From Victivallales bacterium (lineage in GTDB: Bacteria; Verrucomicrobiota; Lentisphaeria; Oligosphaerales; Oligosphaeraceae), in NCBI GenBank assembly GCA_017543165.1, contig JAFYGL010000345.1, forward strand, positions 1-5,952: a stretch of DNA of 5,952 nt. The letters run 5' to 3'. A program made the translations under genes and the position numbers. Position 1 is the first letter of the stretch, and every line of letters begins with the position of its first letter. A model generated the notes under the pieces. It did no database searches. It had not been told where the DNA came from and was given only the letters and a program-made list of their open reading frames with translations. Shown piece after piece: positions 1 to 5,368 of this stretch.

Positions 1-474
1 ATTGCGCCTGTTGTCGATTGTGCGTCCCAGGGTGCATTTGCAGCGAGCCAGTTCGCAGATACGCGCATCCGCCGTCGCGTCGATTATCACATTTGCGCCT
101 TCCTGGTGCAGGCCATCCTCGTCCTCCCACTTTATGCAAAGCACGCGCCTGCCCTCAAGCAGCAGTTCCTGGCAAAAGGCGTTGTAGATAATCTGGCCAT
201 TGACCTTGCGCAACTCCTCCTCAAGAATGATTTTCCATCCCTCTATGCTGGAGCAGTTGTGCTGCTTGTAGTAAAGGTTCTTGGTATTCTGCAACTCCGC
301 AATCAGGCCGTATGGATGCCTGCCATAGAAGCCATTTACGCCGCCGCCTGTAAGCGTGCCGCCTGCGTATGTGCTGCGTTCCAGAACAAGCACCTTTGCG
401 CCTTGACGCGCCGCCGCAATGGCCGCTGTCATTCCGCCATTGCCAAAACCCACAACTATCACATCGTATTTCAT
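1..474 (-). CDS. FAD-dependent oxidoreductase, N-terminal part (cut by left window edge)
   Basis: Start of a flavoprotein of the FAD_oxidored type (PF12831-like); 158 residues are visible and the reading frame is still open at base 1. The N-terminus is a Rossmann beta-alpha-beta unit: hydrophobic strand IVVG, dinucleotide motif G9-x-G11-x-x-G14, then VLVLE with E32 as the expected ribose-binding acid. A glycine-rich segment AGGTLTGGGVNGFY (37-50) follows, and then the second family hallmark IIDATADA (130-137) with a downstream LGR. Known members use FAD to oxidise or reduce small organic substrates in the cytoplasm; the substrate cannot be read here. There is no signal peptide. The ATG sits in an ATGA overlap with the stop of the upstream gene. 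A strong AGGAGG lies at 485-490, 10 bases before the start and inside that gene, so translational coupling is likely. The C-terminal substrate domain is outside the window. Confidence 0.88.
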   Translation of the reverse strand, partial: MKYDVIVVGFGNGGMTAAIAAARQGAKVLVLERSTYAGGTLTGGGVNGFYGRHPYGLIAELQNTKNLYYKQHNCSSIEGWKIILEEELRKVNGQIIYNAFCQELLLEGRRVLCIKWEDEDGLHQEGANVIIDATADARICELARCKCTLGRTIDNRRN

Positions 475-1181
475 TTTTCCAACACCTCCTTTGCCCAGAG
501 GTAGCCATATTCAATTGCGGCGGCTGGGTTTGGCGCATTGCCATAACTGAAACGCACGCCGATTAGCTGGAGCTGCGCGTTCACCAGGGAGGCAGGCCTC
601 TTGTCCCAGGCCGTATGGAACTTGGCTCTTGCCTCAGGCCATTTTTCCGCGCCAGGCAGAGGCAGCGCAATGTAGTATTCCCCTTCTATGAATCCTGGCG
701 TGAGAATGAAGTCCCCATACACGCCTGAAGGCAGCGAGGCGCCTTTGAATAGCATCAGGCCTGTGGCGTATTTCACGCCATTGAAAAAGGAAGGCCGCGC
801 ATCAATGAAATGCTCGGTCTCGTATTGCTGGCGTCCATCAACTCCCATGACAGCAACAATGTTCCCACTATGTGACAGCACATTGCAACTGAACTCAATG
901 CGTACCTTGTAGTCAAGGCACCATTGCGCCATCAGCGGCGCCAATGCGCCAATGCAAACACGCCCATCCTCGGACAACGCACGATGGGAAAGCAGCGCCT
1001 CCCTGAAGTCAATGGCAGGCTGCGTGACGAGGGGTTCCTCCCAATAGCCTCCATCGAATCCCAAGGCCCAGTCGCTGCCAGGCACCACGCTTTCCTCCAG
1101 CACAAGCACTTTGCCTGACAAGCCAGCCGCCATGCCGCAGCCGTAGCAGGTAGCGCCTCTGATTATGTAGTTGTATTTCAT
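471..1181 (-). CDS. Miniature FAD-oxidoreductase-like protein with degenerate dinucleotide motif
   Basis: 236 residues, a paralog of the next gene downstream. Both start MKY, share the strand-loop-helix beginning and VLVLE, and share the later motif (FIDARP at 125-130 here, IIDATADA there). The glycine motif is changed: G9 and G14 remain but the central glycine is T11, in RGATCYGCG with C12 and C15. The C-terminus (NPAAAIEYGYLWAKEVL, 218-234) resembles the closing FAD-contacting helix of such oxidoreductases, so both ends of the fold are kept while the large middle domain of the usual 400-600 residue family members is missing. ATG at 1181 is preferred over an in-frame GTG at 1199: it has GGGAG (1188-1192) 6 bases upstream and matches the paralog's start, whereas the GTG has its purine run only about 2 bases away. 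Its stop overlaps the next start (ATGA). Whether it still binds FAD is unknown; it could be a partner or scaffold subunit. Confidence 0.72.
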   Translation of the reverse strand: MKYNYIIRGATCYGCGMAAGLSGKVLVLEESVVPGSDWALGFDGGYWEEPLVTQPAIDFREALLSHRALSEDGRVCIGALAPLMAQWCLDYKVRIEFSCNVLSHSGNIVAVMGVDGRQQYETEHFIDARPSFFNGVKYATGLMLFKGASLPSGVYGDFILTPGFIEGEYYIALPLPGAEKWPEARAKFHTAWDKRPASLVNAQLQLIGVRFSYGNAPNPAAAIEYGYLWAKEVLEK

Positions 1182-1219
1182 GTCAGTCTCCCATCGCACA
1201 TCCCTTCAATCACGGCTTA

Positions 1220-1609
1220 TCAGGCTTCCACCTTGTATTCCCACAGTCCGTGGATGTTGCAGTATTCGCGGATGACCATGCCCTTTTGCAGCGGCACATA
1301 GAACAAAGCCTCTGGCTTTTCGCCAGGCTTCAGATATTTGCGGTTCACGTATGGCCCATTGATTATCTCTATCCACTCAATGTGATGCTCATCGCTCATT
1401 GGATGCGCAGTCTCCTTGCCGACTGACACCTTGGTTCCATTTTCAATGGCCTCGGGATATGGCACATGCTTCTCGAACTTGAACTCAGCAGTCTGGGGCT
1501 TCATTTGCTGCATTTCCTTGCCGCAGCAGGTAGCAGGGCAGTCGCATCCAGTGGTAACCTCCACCACAAGGCCACACTCATTGCATTTGTAGACTTCCAG
1601 TTTCTTCAT
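1220..1609 (-). CDS. dfx: Desulfoferrodoxin (two-iron superoxide reductase)
   Basis: 129 residues, the normal length for a two-domain desulfoferrodoxin. Residues 1-35 are the desulforedoxin domain with the FeCys4 site C9-x2-C12 and C28-C29 (16-residue step, as in classic members). The rest is the superoxide reductase beta-barrel with the catalytic Fe(His4Cys) ligands H48 (in EKHVP), H69 (in HPM), H75 (before HIEW), C117 and H120 (in EYCNIHG). E46 and K47, which gate the active site in known enzymes, are present. The protein reduces superoxide to hydrogen peroxide in the cytoplasm with electrons usually from rubredoxin; it makes no oxygen and is typical of anaerobes. Two further cysteines (C22, C24) lie between the centre I ligands. 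ATG at 1609 has AGGAG (1617-1621) 7 bases upstream. Gaps are 29 bases to the upstream gene and 38 bases to the downstream one, so it is an internal operon gene beside flavoproteins, which can generate superoxide. Confidence 0.96.
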   Translation of the reverse strand: MKKLEVYKCNECGLVVEVTTGCDCPATCCGKEMQQMKPQTAEFKFEKHVPYPEAIENGTKVSVGKETAHPMSDEHHIEWIEIINGPYVNRKYLKPGEKPEALFYVPLQKGMVIREYCNIHGLWEYKVEA

Positions 1610-1638
1610 AGTATTGCTCCTGTTGAAATTATGGACTT

Positions 1639-2559
1639 TCAGTATTTCTTGATGATGTTCACATCCACTCTGATGCTATCCTTGCGGGCGTTCTTGAAGA
1701 TGAGTTTCACTGGATTCCTGCCTGCCTTGAGCTTGGGGACAGCGCCCTTGAGCAGGCCAGTATGCACCACCTTGCCATTGTAGTCAGACAACTGCCAGTT
1801 ATTCTCATCGCCGCAATGCAGCGCATAGCCAGAACGGATTTTGCACGGGAATGAGAAAGTGCCGCGCCTGATTCTGAAGGTGGGCGTATCCAGGCATGGG
1901 CATTGCGCCAGCTTCACCAGGCCGCCCAGATAGAACTGCGCAGGGCGGTTCCCGCACATGATGTGGTTCACGCTGTAGGCTATGCAACTTATCTTGCTCA
2001 AATCAATGCCAGTGGCGTCGCCAAGGTAGAAATCCACCAGACGCCAGCTGGCGTCATTCAACTGCACGGTGCAGTCATGGGTGTTGCCATGAACATCGCA
2101 TAGGCGTATCCTCAGGTTGGACATGGAGGGCTTGCAGCAAATCCACAGTCCAATGCCCTCGCACTTGGACAGGTCAAGCGGCTTGGCAAATGTCCTGCCG
2201 AAGGAAATCCATCCGATATTGTCGCCTTTGCGCCTGCTCAATGCATTCACAAACATTCCTTTTCTACCATCAGAACAGAACTTCTCCAATTGCAGTTCAG
2301 TGTTCTCGTTTCTGTCAGTGCCCTGGGCATTCAGGCATTGCACGAACTTATTCTGCCTGGAGGGCAGGTAATTTTCTGGTGAAGCAAAGTCATCAATGAT
2401 GTCGCTCTTTGCACCAGAAGCGCATGCAATGCCCGTGGAAACAGCCTCTATTTCAATGTCCAGCACGGGTATGTCATTTGGCGAGGCGCCTTGAGAATCG
2501 CGCCTGCTTATGCTCCATTGCGCGCCCTGCTTGTCCAATGCAAGCAAAGTCTTTGGCAT
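1639..2559 (-). CDS. CBM11-like / beta-sandwich protein, possible continuation of the upstream glycosidase
   Basis: 306 residues with no catalytic motif I recognise and no signal peptide. Residues about 115-215 look like a galactose-binding-type beta-sandwich (CBM11/CIA30-like): W118, then C133-E-G-I-G-L-W139 and alternating strands LRIRLCD. Residues about 225-306 form a second small beta module ending in repeated short strands. The same pair occurs at the C-terminus of the upstream 911-residue protein (NGFGLW at 706-711 there, and GDYLEY-type strands at 842-847), so the two are related by duplication. The upstream gene ends with TAG 57 bases before this ATG, exactly in the same frame, with no other stop between; this may be the tail of one large protein. 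As a separate gene it has GAGGA (2567-2571) 7 bases before ATG, but that site lies in a small hairpin. It holds 14 cysteines, high for its length. It ends in TGA. Expected role: carbohydrate binding with the glycosidase (inference). Confidence 0.7.
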   Translation of the reverse strand: MPKTLLALDKQGAQWSISRRDSQGASPNDIPVLDIEIEAVSTGIACASGAKSDIIDDFASPENYLPSRQNKFVQCLNAQGTDRNENTELQLEKFCSDGRKGMFVNALSRRKGDNIGWISFGRTFAKPLDLSKCEGIGLWICCKPSMSNLRIRLCDVHGNTHDCTVQLNDASWRLVDFYLGDATGIDLSKISCIAYSVNHIMCGNRPAQFYLGGLVKLAQCPCLDTPTFRIRRGTFSFPCKIRSGYALHCGDENNWQLSDYNGKVVHTGLLKGAVPKLKAGRNPVKLIFKNARKDSIRVDVNIIKKY

Positions 2560-2619
2560 CTCATATTCCTCATTGAGGAGGCTCCAATCCGTCTTTCTGG
2601 AGCATTTCCCGAATGACTA
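2560..2619 (-). other. In-frame TAG stop and 57-base open linker between two related genes
   Basis: Bases 2619-2617 read TAG and end the glycosidase-like gene. The next 57 bases are exactly 19 sense codons in the same frame and run into the ATG of the following gene. Translated, the linker reads SFGKCSRKTDWSLLNEEYE, ordinary soluble-protein composition, leading into MPKTLLALD. If TAG were read through or came from a sense codon such as CAG, AAG, GAG or TGG, genes 5 and 4 of the minus strand would form one protein of 1237 residues. TAG is seen only here: the other visible genes end in TGA (three) or TAA (one). Nothing in the window shows that TAG is actually decoded. Confidence 0.6.
2567..2603 (-). 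promoter_or_regulatory. Two consecutive small hairpins after the TAG, the second covering a Shine-Dalgarno site
   Basis: On the minus strand, stem one pairs GCTCCA (2603-2598) with TGGAGC (2586-2581), 6 perfect pairs with an 11-base loop, beginning 13 bases after the TAG. One base later, stem two pairs TCCTC (2579-2575) with GAGGA (2571-2567), 5 perfect pairs with loop AAT. The GAGGA arm is the only good ribosome binding site for the ATG at 2559. The structure could limit independent initiation on the downstream gene, or stall a ribosome at the TAG; it could also be chance, as the stems are short. Confidence 0.35.
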
Positions 2620-5352
2620 GCCGTCCGTGAAAAGTGTCAGTTCAGCGCGTGCGGCAAGGCCAGGCTCGTTCACATTTCCAGAGAGGATCAGCCTGTTGTC
2701 GCCACTTTTCAGGACAGGTAAAGACAGCGAGCCTTTATAGCATTCCTTGGCGGAGAAGCGCCTGTAAAGCCTGCCCTCCTGGCTATACACCTCCAATTCG
2801 CCATTGTCGGTGTACTCCAGATAATCGCCAGCAGTGACCTGGCAAGGGCACTTGATTTCAGCGCCATTGACTTGCAGGCGCAACCCATCTATTGCGCAGC
2901 GCTCCTGTGCCAGGCAGTCCATATCCCTTATCTCAATATCCACAGAGCCCTTTGCCGGAATGTCATTCACGAAAATGTTGATTTCGCCGATGCCCTTGGG
3001 GCTCAACGGGCCGCGGCAGTTGCGGGTGTTTCCCGCATCTGTGTTGTAGGGCCATTTGTGGTCGGACATCTTGTCAGTGTCCCTTTCGCGCAGCAGGCGT
3101 GTAAAGTATTTCCAGCCACTGAAATCCAGGCGGATATAGTGGTCCGACTGATAGCGGCCAAATGGCTTTGGATTGCAGACCTGTATGTTCAGCAGCGCTC
3201 CAGAATTGTCCCCCTTAACCCACAGGCCAAAGCCATTGCAGACCTTGAACGACCTGAACGGATAATCATACACCCTGCCCTCGCGCAGCCAGGCGCCATC
3301 CGAGAATGAATTGCCGTTGTCCGCGTGTATGTGAATGCGCCCGCTTTCTGTCTTCGTGGCAGGATGGACTTTGGTCTTTACAGTGACGCCTTCAGCAGCC
3401 TCGCTGACATCGGATTTGTAGCCCTTGCAGAATGCCAGGAACTTTTCGCCCTGGACAGGCCTGGCCGCATACAAGGTCTCGATTCTTGCGCGGAACTGGC
3501 TGGTCTTGCCTGTATTCACAGTCCATTCCGCGCCCTTGCCGCCAATGTCCTCGAACTTTGCCTTGAAGACGTTCAGTTCCCTTAGGCGCCAGGTGCCTTT
3601 GTCATCCATGCGCAGGGTGTATTCTTTGTCCAGATTTGCGATTTTCCGCAAATCCGCGGCAGTGAAATAGTTTGCCAGACGCATCCTCTCATACCAGCCT
3701 ATGACGGTCATCATATCGAAGATGCGCCCGTTCCACTGGCCGTTCTTCGCGCTGGTCTCCAACAGTGACATTGGGCCATCCACCGCAAGATTCTTGCAGG
3801 CGAAATACTCCATGTCATCCATGAACTGACCAGGGAAGTCAGGCGTTGAGCCAAGCGCGGCCCACCATCCCATCTGGGGCATCAGCAGATTGCATTTGCG
3901 GAAAGAGGCGCAAAGGCGCGTATGGGAGGCGTGCTGCTTTTTATGGCCCCACACAGGATAGTCGTATGCGCCGATGCGGGAATGGAACCACCAGGCATTG
4001 TGCGGCCAGCAACTGCCTTCGGTCAATATTTCATGGTCCACCTTCTGGAAAATCTTCCAGCGCATTGCGTCAACGTCATAGCGCAGTCCCATGCCTTCCG
4101 AGCCATCGTAGTACAGGCCTTGCAGGCCCAGGTAGTTTATCTTGTCCGCAATGGAGGAGGACAGGGCCTCGCCCAATGGGCTGTCAGGCTTCGGATAGAA
4201 CGCAATGTAGCGCTGCCTGAGATAGTCCACCTTGTCGCCAGCCTTGTGGCTGCTGGCCTTTGTGTCAAATGCGCCGCGGACGCAGTGCCCAAAATAGTAT
4301 GGTTTCTCGCGGCTGATTTCGCTGTACTGTATGAGTTCCTTGCCAATCTTCAGCACGTTGCCGCTGCTGGAATAACTCATGACAACCTCGTGCCCTGGCT
4401 TCGGCAGTTCATCCACGTAAACACGGTCGTCTGTCTTGGAGAGTGGCTTGGACAAGGTGTAGGTGTAGGTGGCGATAAGGTCATCCGATGGCACTGGGCT
4501 AATCCAACTGTCATCGGGCTGGATGCAGGCAGTCAGCGTATGGAATGTGACCTTCAGGCCAGCCTGGTGGAAGCGGTCCACCGCCTTCTTCATGTCGTCG
4601 AGGCCATTGGGATAATAGTCCGTCTTCACATCATAGTGCCCCAATGTCTTCCACCAGCCATGGAGATGCACGTACTGGAAGCCGCCGCGCCTGGCGAACT
4701 TGATCCAGTCCTCCAGGTCCTGCATCTCGAACTCCAGCCAGAGATAGGAGCCCCTGTTCGGCAGGGCATCCATGGACCAGGCGCCGCCGCAAAGCGACTT
4801 TGGCACAGGCTCGTTGCTGGTCATATTCCTAAGGATGCGCAGCATCTTTTCACGCGGGGCGGCGGCCAGCGCGAATGCGGGCCTCCTTTCGTCCTTGTTC
4901 TGGAGATAGGCCTCCGCAAAGGGCTGCAAGGAAGGTGCGCCTTCCTTCGTGATGCGCACGCTGCCCATCAGGGACAGGCTACGGATGCAGACCATGTCCT
5001 CGTCGTCTGACAGCATTCCGCCCATTTCGCCCCTGTATTTCACGCACTTCGGCGCAATGCACAATGGCAATAATTCCTCATAATCCTGCAAATCAATGCC
5101 TTCCAGAGTGAACCTTATGTAATCGGGCGTTTCCTCCACCCGCATTATGGCTTTTCCATGCTTGCCAAAGCCAAAGGAGAGCCTGCCCTGGGAGGCATGC
5201 ATCGTGCCCTCAAGCACCTTGCCTCCCTCCAGCGAAATGGACAGCAGGGGACGCTGTTCAGCCAGCAGTTCCTTGCCGCTTGCCAACTTCAGTGAAGTGA
5301 CAATGCCCTTTGAATTGACTTCCAACGAGAAATGTCTGGTCTTGAAAATCAT
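2617..5352 (-). CDS. Glycoside-hydrolase-like TIM-barrel protein with C-terminal carbohydrate-binding-like modules
   Basis: 911 residues, no signal peptide, so probably cytoplasmic. I cannot assign a GH family. Residues 1 to about 180 look like an N-terminal beta-sandwich of the type preceding many glycosidase barrels. From about 188 to 570 the pattern suits a TIM barrel: CGGAWSMD, YVHLHGWW (227-234), LKVTFHTL (266-273), GLYYDGSE (412-419), ILTEGS (442-447) and SRIGAYDYPVWGH (458-470). Acid residues at strand ends are candidate catalytic groups: D416, E419, E445, D464. Clan GH-D (GH27/36/31) resembles this arrangement, but that is inference. Residues about 283-380 interrupt the barrel with a beta-rich insert containing VLKIGKELIQY and RGAF-DT...H...G. 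After a linker beta-domain come a CBM11-like sandwich (about 665-815) and a small beta module (820-911), both repeated in the next gene. ATG at 5352 has AAGGAG (5362-5367) 9 bases upstream; the transporter gene ends 16 bases before. It ends in TAG. Confidence 0.78.
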   Translation of the reverse strand: MIFKTRHFSLEVNSKGIVTSLKLASGKELLAEQRPLLSISLEGGKVLEGTMHASQGRLSFGFGKHGKAIMRVEETPDYIRFTLEGIDLQDYEELLPLCIAPKCVKYRGEMGGMLSDDEDMVCIRSLSLMGSVRITKEGAPSLQPFAEAYLQNKDERRPAFALAAAPREKMLRILRNMTSNEPVPKSLCGGAWSMDALPNRGSYLWLEFEMQDLEDWIKFARRGGFQYVHLHGWWKTLGHYDVKTDYYPNGLDDMKKAVDRFHQAGLKVTFHTLTACIQPDDSWISPVPSDDLIATYTYTLSKPLSKTDDRVYVDELPKPGHEVVMSYSSSGNVLKIGKELIQYSEISREKPYYFGHCVRGAFDTKASSHKAGDKVDYLRQRYIAFYPKPDSPLGEALSSSIADKINYLGLQGLYYDGSEGMGLRYDVDAMRWKIFQKVDHEILTEGSCWPHNAWWFHSRIGAYDYPVWGHKKQHASHTRLCASFRKCNLLMPQMGWWAALGSTPDFPGQFMDDMEYFACKNLAVDGPMSLLETSAKNGQWNGRIFDMMTVIGWYERMRLANYFTAADLRKIANLDKEYTLRMDDKGTWRLRELNVFKAKFEDIGGKGAEWTVNTGKTSQFRARIETLYAARPVQGEKFLAFCKGYKSDVSEAAEGVTVKTKVHPATKTESGRIHIHADNGNSFSDGAWLREGRVYDYPFRSFKVCNGFGLWVKGDNSGALLNIQVCNPKPFGRYQSDHYIRLDFSGWKYFTRLLRERDTDKMSDHKWPYNTDAGNTRNCRGPLSPKGIGEINIFVNDIPAKGSVDIEIRDMDCLAQERCAIDGLRLQVNGAEIKCPCQVTAGDYLEYTDNGELEVYSQEGRLYRRFSAKECYKGSLSLPVLKSGDNRLILSGNVNEPGLAARAELTLFTDG

Positions 5353-5368
5353 GGGAACAGGCTCCTTC

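Noticed and set aside
221..544. A 107-codon minus-strand frame spanning the junction of the two flavoprotein genes
   Set aside because: It overlaps both genes out of frame, has a low-complexity Arg/Gln-rich translation, and would conflict with the Rossmann motif and the coupled ATGA start.
471..1181. The short flavoprotein as a pseudogene
   Set aside because: It has no internal stop or frameshift, a good ribosome binding site, both fold ends preserved and a coupled overlap with the next gene.
1182..1199. GTG at 1199 as start of the short flavoprotein
   Set aside because: The purine run before it is only about 2 bases away, while ATG 1181 has well-spaced GGGAG and aligns with the start of the paralog.
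2617..2619. A proven alternative genetic code or pyrrolysine at the TAG
   Set aside because: The frame continuity is suggestive, but there is no tRNA or synthetase gene in the window and a usable start with ribosome binding site follows, so I report it only as a candidate.
2872..3309. A 145-codon plus-strand open frame
   Set aside because: Antisense shadow of the C-terminal modules of the glycosidase-like gene, with no motif.
3922..5010. A 362-codon open frame on the plus strand
   Set aside because: It runs entirely antisense to the glycosidase-like gene, whose domains and ribosome binding site are convincing. The translation has no recognisable motif, and the open antisense frame is explained by codon bias.
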